A stretch of DNA of 64,000 bases from NCBI GenBank assembly GCA_949126835.1, contig OX421494.1, forward strand, positions 57,540,358 through 57,604,357, read 5' to 3'. Of the stretch, positions 46,023 to 56,533 are shown piece by piece. Each line of letters opens with the position of its first letter. The stretch's first letter is position 1. Source of the stretch: Anisus vortex. Lineage: Eukaryota; Mollusca; Gastropoda; Planorbidae. Under the pieces are notes generated by a model. The model was given only the letters and a program-made list of their open reading frames with translations, ran no database searches and was not told where the DNA came from. The position numbers and the translations under genes are program-made.

Positions 46023-47298
46023 GGATAGGTGATAATATGTCACTAGCTGCCTTGTACCCCTACACCTTGACTAAGTTGACTCCAGCCCTCAGCAGCCCTC
46101 AGCAGCCCTCAGGCATTTTGTTCACTTTTGTATATATTTCTGTCCTAAAAGTAAAAGAGTAAGCGACACACCTCAAAGGTCTGACATTAATCAGCTCTTA
46201 CAAAAAGCAACAAGTAAGTTAGACAGTAGTAAATAAACAATTTAATGTACCACAGCCATCAGCCATACATCAACATAATTTAATAATTGAATCCAGTAAC
46301 ATTCAATCAATCACATTTAAACATTTCATTGAATTCACAGTTGAATAATTTGTTTCTCTCAATCTAAATCTTCAGTTTTTATGCGTTTCCTTCTTCTTTT
46401 CAAAAACCTGAAACATTCAAATTGTTTCAATTATAAACAGATTTAATGAAAACTACAAAAGCTTAACACTAATAACACTAAACATTTTGTCCAATGGTTA
46501 ATTTCATCCCCACCATTAGAGACTAGAGACTATGAATAGATTGTATTACTTTGAATGACTCGCTTTGAGTATAACAAAACAAATGGGAAACTAATTTATA
46601 AATTCATACTGTCAATATAAACTAATAATATTTTAATTGAATATTCAATATGCTCTCACTAACTCACTCACTAATAGTAAAGGTCACACCTTTAGTTTAG
46701 GATTATTGAAATTATAGGTTTAGGCTTTTTAATATAAAATGTCTAGGAATTCATTTTTTTTAAAACATAACAGTTACTAAATATTCACCTTATTTATTTG
46801 AAAACATTAGTTTGCAGTCATGCATAATGCAAACATAAACAAAAAAGGCTGTATTTCATTTGTTTTTATTTACCAATTAACAATTGTAGCTATCTTAAGC
46901 TATATAATATAAATTACTAAACTCTTCCCAGATTGTATTTTGCAATCAATATGAAAAATGCTGCTCTAGGCTTATGCTACCCTAGGACAATATAATATAA
47001 ATAATTATTTTTTTTTAATGACAACGCAAACACAGATACGGATGACAGTTGCAACCTTATGAAAGAGTAGTGATGTTTTCAAAATATTTAAAACTGTCCA
47101 TTGAATAGGTCGCAAAACTTTTGGTAAAAAGGTGCGACATATAAGTAGTATAAACTGTTAACTGTATATATAAACTATATACATATCTATAGATATATAC
47201 ATTCCATAGTAGATATTATATGGAAACAGGCTTTTTCAATAACCTAAAACAATTCTATGTTTCAGAAGTAATTTTAAAAACACTAAGGTTATGGTTAC
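46023..47298. other. AT-rich region, mostly unassigned
   Basis: Contains a short AGCAGCCCTC triplication near 46083-46112. There is a weak candidate terminal exon on the minus strand at 46359-46407: acceptor GTTTCAG, then coding for FLKRRRKRIKTEDLD and a stop, with an alternative frame also short. Nothing else is supported. Confidence 0.4.
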
Positions 47299-47486
47299 CT
47301 CAACTTTAGGCTCTTGCTGGGTTTCTTCTTCATCAGTCTTTCTTCTTTTGTTTCTTTTTCTTTTATTATTCTGTGGCGGTTCCTCCCGGTGTGGCAGATT
47401 GTGATTTACTTAAAGACTCCTTTCGGTCAGCATCACTACCTGACTCGTCCTCACACTGACGTTTGCGATGAACTTTCTGTGGTGTG
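47299..47486 (-). CDS. Candidate internal exon of an unknown nuclear-type protein (weak)
   Basis: On the minus strand a T-rich acceptor ending TTTTCAG precedes 188 bp, and the segment ends GAG|GTAACC, a good donor. The first part reads TPQKVHRKRQCEDESGSDAD in one frame. The second part reads NKRKRNKRRKTDEEETQQEP in another. Both look like charged, low-complexity nuclear-protein sequence with an NLS-like basic run. No single frame spans the exon, because a one-base shift is needed near TTTAAGTAAATC. It may be a pseudo-exon, two exons, or contain a sequence error. I do not recognise the gene. Confidence 0.3.
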
Positions 47487-48124
47487 CTGAAAATATTTTA
47501 AAAACAGAACATTGTTTTGTAAATAGCTAATTGCTACAGAGTTCAGAGTGTATATAATAAACAAATATTGGGTTAATACATAATGGCTGGGGGAAATAAT
47601 GAGAAAGTAGATGCAAAAAAAGCAATAAAAGGGACATGTACAATATACACTAATATTATGTACGGTAATTACTTTTTTGAAAGGTGCTTTATATGGGTTA
47701 CATGGAACTTTTTGAAAGTAGTGCTAACGATCATCATAATTATATAGAAACACATATTCTTAATCAATTATAAATTAGATTTATATAAAGTTAAAAAGGG
47801 CTTTGAACAAGGACTAATTGGATATAAAACATACAAATTTATTTCAATACATTACTTTTGTGTAAGACTTTGAAGATGTAAAAACGTCATGGCTAACATA
47901 ACCATACTTGTGAAATTATTTCAATTTTAAGTTGGTTGGCTGGCAACATCTTTCAAAGTTAATTTAAGTTAGGACATATATAGGTGATACTTTTTATAAA
48001 GTATTTTTTGAAACTCTAAAAATGTTCATATAAAATTAACAACTCATGAGGCATATTATTCTTAATGAAATGTAAGCCAATACATTACAATTTGTTCTTC
48101 TAATGAAATAAAACCATTTCAGGG
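47487..48124. other. AT-rich region, nothing seen
   Basis: No repeat, domain or RNA gene recognised. It could be intron if the neighbouring candidate exons are real. Confidence 0.4.
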
Positions 48125-48630
48125 AAATTGAATATTGCTCACATCTGCTAGTCCAATTGAAGACTTGACACAGGGATAACTCAGCCAATAGTCACCAAGA
48201 TGACACATATTTCAAAGCTTGTATTGACTAGTATTTTTAGGACTGCCTACATTTATGGTTTCCATCATAGCCCAATGATTTTAACCCCCCAATGATAGTC
48301 TTTTGTTAGTATTACAGAGATGTTTACTGTTTCATTTGTTGGTGAAATCATTAGGTTTACACAACAGTCTTCTCATGGTCAGTTGATTAGGTCTACACAA
48401 CATTCCTCTCATGGTCTATTCATTTGGTCAACACATACAGGCTTGTCATTGTCAATTCATTAGGTCTACACATACAGTCTTCTCATGGTCAATTCATTAG
48501 GTCTACACATACAGTCTTCTCGTGGTCAATTCATAAGGTCTACACATACAGTCTTCTTGTGGTGTATTTATGTATGTTCAGTTTGAAATGTTCTTGAATT
48601 GGACTATTAGATGTGAGCAATATTCAATTT
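48125..48630. mobile_element. Inverted-repeat element (about 33-bp TIRs)
   Basis: AAATTGAATATTGCTCACAT at the left end (arm to 48157) and its inverted complement at 48597-48630, both continuing to TAGTCCAATT with one small difference. The 440-bp interior is mostly a 37-bp tandem repeat. No clear target duplication was seen, so the class is unknown. Confidence 0.65.
48345..48556 (+). repeat. 37-bp tandem repeat
   Basis: About 5-6 diverged copies with the core TTAGGTCTACACATACAGTC followed by TTCTCATGGTCAA. It lies wholly inside the inverted-repeat element. Confidence 0.8.
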
Positions 48631-48650
48631 CATGTGGCATCATTTTCCCT

Positions 48651-48894
48651 ACAAGATTGGGTGTAGTTAAACAACTGCAAAATTGGGTGTAGTTAAGCAA
48701 CTACAGGATTGGGAGTAGTTAAACAGCTACAAGATTGGGTGTAGTTAAACAACTACAAGATTGGGTGTAGTTAAACAGCTACAGGAATGGGTGTAGTTAA
48801 ACAACTACAGGAATGGGTGTAGTTAAACAGCTACAAGATTGGGTGTAGTTAAACAGCTACAAGATGGGTTGTAGTTAAACAGCTACAAGATTGT
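48651..48894 (+). repeat. 26-bp palindromic minisatellite
   Basis: About nine copies of a 26-bp unit, GGGTGTAGTTAAACAACTAC plus AAGATT. Each unit contains GTAGTT-AAAC-AACTAC, a perfect 6-bp inverted repeat with a 4-base loop. Confidence 0.85.
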
Positions 48895-49060
48895 GTATGT
48901 TACATACATGATCATGTGATTATACAGTGACATAATTTAGCCTATCAAATTAATATAATAAAAAAAGCAGGCAACTGTAAAAGATTATCAAATTAAAACA
49001 ATAGGCATTGACATTGTGTCAATGCCCGCCAAATACATTTTAGTCAAGAAGAAAACCTAC

Positions 49061-49150
49061 TTAAAATCTTCAATGGCAGGATTCCAGTTTTTAGGATTAT
49101 TTTCATTGGGTATTCCATATTTATCCAGTAGTCACTATTACAGAAAAAGC
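49061..49150 (-). CDS. Candidate internal exon, frame uncertain (weak)
   Basis: On the minus strand a pyrimidine-rich acceptor (TTTTTCTAG|GC at 49150, or a nearer TAATAG at 49134) precedes a segment that ends TTTTAA|GTAGGT at 49061. One frame reads LLDKYGIPNENNPKNWNPAI, which is very protein-like, but no canonical acceptor keeps a TGA out of that frame. The frame open from the better acceptor reads SDYWINMEYPMKIILKTG. It might belong with the candidate exons at 47299-47486 and 46359-46407. I do not recognise the protein. Confidence 0.25.
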
Positions 49151-49339
49151 CTAGAAAAATAATAATGCCATGATCACAGGAGGCCATAACTGCAGTTGTC
49201 ATTTGTGCTAGAGCTGCAATAAGGAAGGATATGAAATAAACTAACTATACTATACTATAATCTATAGTTCACATAATTAATTGCCTAAACTGGCTAAACT
49301 AAGCCTTTATTCTAATAGTTAGTACTAATTATATAATAA

Positions 49340-49780
49340 ACAAGCTACATTGCCCGGCGTTGCTCGGGTGAAAAAAAAAAGGACTGTCTGGGGTGCAGAT
49401 AACAAATTTATAAACTACACTTACTGAATACTTTTAGGAAAGAAAATAAATATTGTTATAGGGTAAAAAAAATAGTCAAATATTTTTATTTAACAAAATC
49501 TATATTGCCTATAGATTTAAAATGTCTTTTGTTTTTAAAAGTTAGAAAAATTAATTGTCGAAAAAAAAAGTTTAGTCTAACTGGAGAATCGAACCCTGGT
49601 CGTCCGTATAGCAGTCCACTACGTTTACCACTGAGCTATCGAAGACACATGTCCGATGTGAAAAATTATTAGACGGTATATTGGGATAGGCCTAGATAGG
49701 TCAGTGACACATGTGTTTTCAAATTGACCAATGGGGATCCTCGCGGGGCTTAACACTGTCTTTTTATATATATAGATAGG
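49340..49780 (-). mobile_element. Dispersed-element-like segment with tRNA-like part
   Basis: Bounded by TTGCCCGGCGTTGCTCGGGT (GC-rich and hairpin-forming, next to a poly-A run) and CGCGGGGCTTAACACTGTC followed by TTTTTATATATATAG. A tRNA-like stretch is on the minus strand at 49578-49648, with A-box TAGCTCAGTGG (49628-49638) and B-box GGTTCGATTCT (49585-49595). The GC-rich ends stand out from the surroundings. This is probably a SINE or composite retroelement; the family is not identified. Confidence 0.5.
49578..49648 (-). tRNA. tRNA-like sequence (probable SINE head or pseudo-tRNA)
   Basis: Good A and B boxes and near-tRNA length, but the acceptor stem pairs at only about four positions and the T stem is imperfect. 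A functional tRNA is unlikely. Confidence 0.35.
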
Positions 49781-50131
49781 CTATAACTGCTATAACTGCT
49801 ATAACTATAGCCTAATATTTGAAAATCCCTAATGCCTAATGAAAAATGATTAGCCTAATCATGCCTAGCCCCTAGGCCTAATGATAATCATTGATAATGA
49901 TATATATAAAATATATATATTATTAATTTTTTTTATTAGGCCAATTAGTCAATAAGGCCAATGCCTATGGCCTATAGTCTATAGGCCTAGACTATAAATG
50001 ATATGACTAATTATAAACTTTATTACTATATTATATATTATATACCGTAGTCTAGATATATTATATATTATATATAATTGAATATATAAATTATAGCCTA
50101 TATCACTATATGGTTAGCCTACTATAGCCTA
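49781..50131. other. TA-rich sequence with AGGCCTA palindromes, no gene seen
   Basis: Dominated by TATA, CTATAACT and TAGGCCTA/CCTAGG-type short palindromes. No coding or RNA feature. Confidence 0.5.
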
Positions 50132-50740
50132 TGGACAAGTCTTAATGAGGCGTGAACTTTTGAACCCGAATGTTCGTGAACTTCCTGTTCTATTTTTAAA
50201 CTAATAACAAAAAAAGCATGCTTTTGCTGGTGTTTGACAATTGATTTCAACCTCGACGGCCAGTTCTAGTCTTTTAGAATTATACAAAGGATACAATATT
50301 AGTTATGAGGAATCCGTTTTTAACATTAAAAGTGAACAAGCGATCATTAATACTCATCAAGTGTTAGTCGCGTGACGTTAAATTTTTATTTGTTTACAAA
50401 ATAAATGAGTCAAGAGTTGCGTTTTCTTGGTTATTAAAAAACAAAATGCGTAAATTCATAAAAACGATTAACAAAAATTATTTTGCATAAAGCAATAAGT
50501 TTGATATTTTAAAAAGGTGATTATTCCCTTCTGACTTTAACAATACATTGTTTTGCTTTGTAAACATCTATTGGAAATGAAATAAATTTTAATCCCCAAC
50601 AAATTTGAGTACAACCAGTAAAGTAGCACACAGACATTGTTTCGAATAAAATGATCGAATAAGGACGAATAAGAACGGAAATGTTTTTGCACGTGACCTT
50701 TTTAACCTTTTATGCATGCATACACGTTAAGACTTGTCCA
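50132..50740. mobile_element. TA-flanked MITE, TIR TGGACAAGTCTTAA
   Basis: 609 bp with a perfect 14-bp inverted terminal pair (50132-50145 and 50727-50740), each end bordered by TA (50130-50131 and 50741-50742). Consistent with a Tc1/mariner-type MITE. No transposase. The interior includes GAACCCGAATGTTCGTGAAC. Confidence 0.75.
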
Positions 50741-50947
50741 TACTACTATATTAGTTGTATAGTTTGTATAGTCTATAGTAGGCTATCTATAGTAGGCCTA
50801 TACCTAGTACTATAACTATAACTATAGTTGACTATAGACACTATTTATTATATATAACCATGTCAATGTCGTCTATAGTATGTCTAGTATAGACTATATG
50901 CCTAACTATAACTTTAGTATAACTAGCCTATCCTATAGTCGGTAATA

Positions 50948-51180
50948 CTTTAGTGTACTTGGTTCTAGAAAAGTAGGGTTCTAAAAAATTCCAAGTGAAA
51001 TTTTTTTCGCGTGGAGCCATTGATCATTGATAAGTATCATAACTCATACTCATATTCATATGATCATATCATAATCATAAGTTAAGTAGTCATAAGTGTC
51101 ATAAGTAAGTCACAGTAAGTGTCTTAGGAAGAGCGGCAGAAAATTGAAAATTAAAAAAAATAGAACCAATTACACTAAAG
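50948..51180. mobile_element. TA-flanked MITE, TIR CTTTAGTGTACTTGGTTCTA
   Basis: 233 bp. The 20-bp left end is repeated inverted at the right (51161-51180) with one mismatch, and TA dinucleotides border both ends (50946-50947 and 51181-51182). No coding capacity. Confidence 0.78.
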
Positions 51181-51182
51181 TA

Positions 51183-52070
51183 TAGCCTAATATAAATACT
51201 ATAAGTAGGCTTACTGGCAGAACTATAATTAAATAGTCTATATACTTTTATATTTATAAAAATTTTATTAGCCTCTCGATATTACTCGATTATAGTTTAT
51301 TTGTTTGGTGGGAAAACTCGGAAGTTCCAATTTTGGCACTCACCTATATATCTCTCCTTTGCTTTGTTTACATAGTTATTGACAACTCAAATAGATAAGT
51401 GATACTGAAAAATAAATAGGCCTATTGGAAATGTTATTTTCAATCAAAGCGACTTTAGATAATCACACTAAAATGGCAGCTGTAGATGCCGAAAATGGGG
51501 GATTGACCACAATATACAATAAATTTCGCTTTTCTGTTACCTTTGTTATGTTATTAATGACTCTACAATGGAAAAAAAAAGTTTCTAAATGCACCAAATT
51601 ATCAACTCGGACATTTCCCACTTGGTTAATCTTATTTTAAATTTAGGAATGTCTATAATCTGTCACATCGTTTTAAGTGATGTGGAACATGCATACTATG
51701 TTCATTTTGCATATTATCATTATACACTCCAAACATACGGTTTTCATTCTTTCTACATAATTAAGATATATAATATAAGCTTCGTTTGCCTTTGTGTTTC
51801 CATTCATTCATTATATTTACAAGAGTGTTCTGTTGTTTAGAAAACTACTGTTGCCTTCAATTATTTTTTAAAGCCATTTTCGGTCGCCTTTAATTTTAAC
51901 ACAATTGCGTTCTTCACTATCAAAAACATAATCATTTGAATTTTCATTGCAACCCATGATAGTAGCACAACGATTTTATGCATCGCCATAGTTTAAGCGT
52001 AATTATTTATACATTTTCTCTGTTACCATTGGTAGCATTCTGAAATGAATTAGGCCTACACTACCAGTAA
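51183..52070. other. AT-rich region, no supported gene
   Basis: Short open frames (51425-51640, 51589-51840) have no recognisable domain and AT-driven composition. Nothing else seen. Confidence 0.45.
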
Positions 52071-52200
52071 TTTAATGGTAATGGTAATGGTAATTTATAT
52101 AGCACTTCTATCCATGCTATTTTAGCATGCTCAGTGCGCTCTAGAAGACTATTAATCTGTGAGAGGTTTCACTGCTGCCGGTTAAGCGCTCGTGATAACA
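52071..52200 (-). repeat. SINE/LINE 3'-tail relic
   Basis: A short ATGGTA repeat followed by ATTTATATAGCACTTCTATC and, further on, GCATGCTCAGTGCGCT. This resembles the 'TATATAGCGC ... CTCAAAGCGCT' tails of metazoan L2/SINE families read in reverse. Only the end is recognisable. Confidence 0.45.
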
Positions 52201-52559
52201 ACTCAATAGCTTATAAATATATGTTTTCATTAATCTTAAACTCTGAAATATTTATAAGAAAAATATGAAATATTTGTCAATTTTTTACGCATATGTTTTG
52301 AAACATGAAGTGTTTAAATAGGCCTAATACTATTTTTTTATTGGTAGGCCTATAGGCCTATATAATAAAACATTTTTTCATTTTTTTCGTACTAATAGGC
52401 CTATACAAAAAATAGTATTTTCAAAAACAAAAATCCCAATGAGCACTTTAATCATTTAATTTAAAGTATTTATGATTAAAATATATACTGTGAAAATGTC
52501 ATTGAGCGTGTAGGCCAACAACCCTTATAAAGTTATGAGCATTATAATTATATTGAATT
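52201..52559. other. AT-rich region, nothing seen
   Basis: Contains TAGGCCTATA-type palindromes only. Confidence 0.45.
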
Positions 52560-53930
52560 AACATTTTCGGTCACAATTTTTTTAATTAATTCGGCGGCAT
52601 TTTACGTCTTGATAGACGATCCATTTCCTTTGCAGGTCCTCATATGGCTAAAGAGGCCAATCAGTCACGGCCACACTGGCTATATATGATTGTAGCGGAG
52701 GGGACCACATTTTTCTCACCTTCTTGTTCCTGCAAGCCTGGAACCTTCTTTGATTCATGCCCTCCAGGTGGGCATATGTTGCGCCATGATCTCCCAACTG
52801 TTTGGGTCAATTTGGAGGTGCTTCATAACTCTTGCACAGACATCCGCAAATCTCAGTTTTGGACGTCCAGCAGGTCTCTGTCCCGAAGCTAACGTTCCAT
52901 AAAGGATGTCCTGTGGAAGTCGACCCTGTGGCATTCGGTGTACATGACCTAGCCAGCTGAGACGTCTATTGCTGAGAGTAATGTAGATGTCTTGACGCCC
53001 TGCTCTTCGTATGACCTCTGCATTTGAAACCCTGTCCTGCCATCTTATATCTAGAATGCATCTGAGACACCTGACGGGAAAGGTGTTTAGTTTTCTCTCT
53101 AGATATGAATAATAATATGTGCTCCATGTCTCACTGTCGTACAGCAGGGTACTCAGAACGCATGTTCGGTAAACTAGTAACTAAGTGGAGCTTGTAAGCC
53201 AGGGGTCGGGAGCCTTTTTGTCTGAGAGAGCCATAGACACCACGTATTTTAAAAAAGGAATTCTATGAGAGCCATACATTATGTTTAAAACTAAAAATTC
53301 AAGTAAATGTGTGCATTTTGTGTAAGTTTATCTCCTTTACCAATTCTGATGCTTAGTTGCAGTAGTCTTTAGCTCATTTTTAGAATGAAATATTGATATG
53401 CAATTAATATGTAGATCAAAGGAGTCTAAAGAAACATTTTTGTTTATAATCGAACATTTGTCTGCGAGCCAGATGCAGCCATCAATATAGCCACATTTGG
53501 CTCTCGAGCTAAAGGTTCCCGACCCCTGGTGTAAGCAGTGGGATCATCCAGACAAGTTTTTTAAAAATCTTGCCATAGTGCCCATGGCTTTAGCTATTCT
53601 ACTATTGATCCCCCCATCTAGAAGCACATCGCTTGATATTTTGGCCCCGAGGTAGCAGAAATCGTCAACTACTTCTAGTGTATGGCCACCAATAGTGATG
53701 CTTGGCACAATTGCATCATTTTGATCCAGTACCTTGGTTTTGTTTTGACTAATGCTGATGCCAAATATTTGGCATGCATTTTCAAGTTTATCAATGAGCG
53801 TCTGGAGCACGTTTTCAGATTTGGCAATAATAACTGCACCATCAGCATTGAGAAGTTCTTAACCAGCACACTCTTAAATCTGCTAAATGGCTGTGTGATG
53901 CGTCTAGTGTGACAGCACTATAATATGCTA
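52560..53930 (-). pseudogene. LINE (non-LTR retrotransposon) 3' half, degenerate
   Basis: Minus-strand reading gives the C-terminal part of a LINE reverse transcriptase. A catalytic-box region is present in which the usual ADD has become NADG (GAVIIAKSENVLQTL). It is followed by SQNKTKVLDQ, ITIGGHTLEVVDDFCYLGAK (53650-53720) and INSRIAKAMGTMARFLK. Beyond the inserted hAT element come LRCILDIRWQDRVSNAEVI, RRLSWLGHVHRM and GRPKLRFADVC toward 52800. These blocks are the familiar order of the RT tail in metazoan endonuclease-reverse-transcriptase LINEs. Frames are broken in several places. Confidence 0.85.
53200..53528. mobile_element. hAT-type MITE inserted in the LINE relic
   Basis: 329 bp. 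Left end CAGGGGTCGGGAGCC; the right end is its inverted complement (GGTTCCCGACCCCTG). The match extends with mismatches to about 31 bp, including GAGAGCCA/TGGCTCTC. Eight-base flanks TTGTAAGC (53192-53199) and GTGTAAGC (53529-53536) match at 7 of 8. The LINE protein reading resumes on the other side. Confidence 0.87.
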
Positions 53931-54014
53931 GCTGTCACCGCTGGCTAGCAGTGTAACTGTAAAAGGAGTGCAATTAGTAAGTCTCTCTTGCCAGCATAAT
54001 AATATAGTCTATCC

Positions 54015-54196
54015 CAGTGCCTTTACAAGCTTATGTGTCGCCCCAGTGCAAAAGTTTCAGCGCAGCCCCCTTGCATGCTGTAACTGCTTGTTTAGTGCTA
54101 TATTTGCTATATTTAGAGTAAATTTGTCGTCCCCCTGGAAGTGCCACCCCCGGGCATATGCCCCCCTCCTCTGCCCCCCCCTATGTGAGGGCACTG
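54015..54196. mobile_element. Short TIR element, possible hAT-type MITE
   Basis: CAGTGCC at the left and GGCACTG at the right. The interior has GCCACCCCCGGGCATATGCC and C-runs, like other small 'CAGTGGCGTA'-type hAT relics. The 8-base flanks do not match, so support is limited. Confidence 0.45.
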
Positions 54197-54209
54197 GCCT
54201 CTTTACAAC

Positions 54210-54870
54210 AAGTCCTATGCAGTACCTCCTCGTGGTGGCAGATTACACTGGGGCTGCGAGGTTCCAGGCTGAACTGAAAGGATCTCGGAGGATGTTTGTA
54301 CCCTAGATGTGAGGCAGACATGGCCCGACGGCGTACGGACACGCCCTGCTGCCCACAAACCAAACCCCTTGCTTTAGGTTAATAGCCGCACTGCCTTGTG
54401 CATGTCCTGGGAGGGACTAAGGCTAAGGAAGTAAGCCCTGACAGAAAATCCGAAGTGGAGCCCGTAGGTTGATAGACAGTGGTATAACCTCTGCTTTCCT
54501 ACAAACTCCTGCAGCCATCTGGTCCCAAACGGTGGCGGTTACCCATCCCTTTGGACCCTGCCAGCATGGTAGAAAGGCGGTTCTTTTCGCCTGGGCAGCC
54601 CATGACCCGCTAATATTTGCCCAGACTTTTCCCTTATAAAATGTTAAACAGGGCTGCGTACTTGCACCCACCTTGTTTGGAATATTCTTCTCGTGCCTAT
54701 TGCACTATGCTTATGGAGAATACAAGGAGTGTGTCTTTATACCTTTACACAAGGACCCCTAGAAAGCTCTTCAACCTAAACAGGCTCAAAGCCAAAACAA
54801 AGCTTAAGAGTGTACTGGTTAGGGAACTTCTCTATGCTGATGAGTGTAATTACACAAGCTAAATAAAGGT
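54210..54870 (+). pseudogene. LINE fragment, 5' part plus RT up to the catalytic box, plus strand
   Basis: From about 54690 the plus strand reads a LINE RT block, LFNLNRLKAKTKLKSVLV, then RELLYADEC. The (F/Y)ADD box is changed to YADE and the homology ends there. Upstream (54210-54640) is GC-richer and looks like LINE 5' sequence, with no intact domain. The last ~50 bp (AAGAGTGTACTGGTTAGGGA onwards) closely match the first ~50 bp of the minus-strand LINE half, so the two pieces meet in opposite orientation at the same place in the family. Confidence 0.75.
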
Positions 54871-55329
54871 GTTTTTTTATCATAACTTTTTTTTTCTTGT
54901 GAAGACATTAATCTTCACAAACTTGGTATCATTGGAAAGCTGATGACATATTATGCTCTACCTAATAGATATACTTTTAATTAAATTGAAGAAAATTGAA
55001 TGTTTAAGGAGTTTATCTTTTAAACAATAATAATTACAGAAATTACATTAATAGGCCTGTAGTGCTACTAAAAAAGTCTCTGATAGTAATTAAATTAATA
55101 ATACAAATACATTTGTTTTAGAATTACTTATATTAATTAATTAATGTTTAACTAAGAAGATTAGCATCAAAACTCCTTTAAATGTCATTTAATTAGTCTG
55201 TATCAATTAATGAGCGTATTGTCTTGAATGCTCTTCGTTATATATAATTAATTAATCAGATAATGTCATATATTTTGTAACTTCTGAATAAGTTCTGAGT
55301 GGACAAATGTGGGAGACCTCTTTGTATGC
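54871..55329. other. AT-rich region, nothing seen
   Basis: ATTAATTAAT-rich sequence. No coding, RNA or repeat feature recognised. Confidence 0.45.
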
Positions 55330-55690
55330 TTAAAACAGATTTCATGTGCGATAGACTAGTGATTTCAAAAAACAACCTGATAAAAAAACAACAAAAACAA
55401 TGAATCTCTAGGCTACACACTAGGCCTATCGATGCAATGCCATATATTAATGATTACCGGCTATCGCATTTGTAAAAATACAATTTTGCGTGACATCTAG
55501 ATAGGCTATATCTTCTTGTAAAGCGAAATATTTTTTATCTCTAGGCCTAGATTAAATCTCTGTACTATAAACGCATATTACTCTTTTACTTTTCGACTGA
55601 CTATTGAAAAACAAAATAGGAAAAGGCCTACAAGGAAAAAAACATTTTTTTGGGGCCAAAATAACTAAGGAAAATATTTTTAAAAAATAC
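55330..55690 (+). repeat. Long inverted repeat, left arm
   Basis: About 360 bp that matches the reverse complement of 58845-59215. Landmarks in order are ACAATGAATCTCTAGG, GCAATGCCATA, ATGATTACCGGCTATCGCAT, ACAATTTTGCGTGACATC, AACGCATATTA, CTATTGAAAAAC and GCCAAAATAACTAAGGAAAA. Identity by eye is roughly 75-80%, with indels. Confidence 0.8.
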
Positions 55691-56533
55691 GTAGGCCTAG
55701 CCATAATAGTCTTTAGCATAGCATATTTTGTTGCTAATTATTATCTAGTATTAGGTTAGGTATAGACCTAGACTTGTCTTGTGTATGGCTATAATATACG
55801 GTTTAAATATGTTTAGGAATGCTACTATCATTTTTAGTAGCCCTACCTACTAGCTACTAATACTAGGGAGGTACCATTTATTTTAAGATTATTGCATTGA
55901 TTGAGATTTATTTTGTGAAAAGACTAATTTTTTAAATATTAGTAAAATATGAAAAATAATTTTTAAAATAATTAAGTAGGCTATATATGACAATTACTCA
56001 CTCGTAAAATTTATTTTTGGGAACCCTAAGTTATTTCTTGTGTAGCTTATAAGTAAATACTGCACTGTCCATACACAGATCTACAAACTAATAAGATGAA
56101 CACAAAAAGGACATGTCAAATCCATAATTGATATTTGTATTAACCAAGGACTACTGAAGAGTAGTCCTTGGTATTAACGTAAAACCATGTTTTTAGTTTT
56201 TACATGTTTGCTATGTCCTATGTAGGCTACGTCGTGGCACAGGACACATGTAGAATTGTGTAATAAATTTGTATCATTTTTTGGGTAGGCCTAATAAAAA
56301 GTAACATTGTTGATGTCAAATTTTCTTGACCTCCCCTCTTTCCTATGTCGACAATTGTCAAACTTTTTCAGACCCCCTCCCCCCTATTTGGTTGTTTTAA
56401 TTAATGGACGTCCACTTAGTTACGGCTTTTCAACTCATATAGATAAGTGATTTTATCTTAAACGTTATAAGCCGAAGAACTTATATTTCACAATAATATA
56501 TAGATCAGTGATTATAATGCAAACATATTTTTT
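55691..56533. other. AT-rich region with one perfect hairpin
   Basis: No gene seen. Positions 56143-56172 form ACCAAGGACTACT - GAAG - AGTAGTCCTTGGT, a perfect 13-bp stem with a 4-base loop. Confidence 0.6.

Noticed and set aside
52644..52892. Plus-strand 82-codon frame (MAKEANQSRPHWLY...)
   Set aside because: Antisense of the LINE 3' end; the minus strand reads known LINE blocks.
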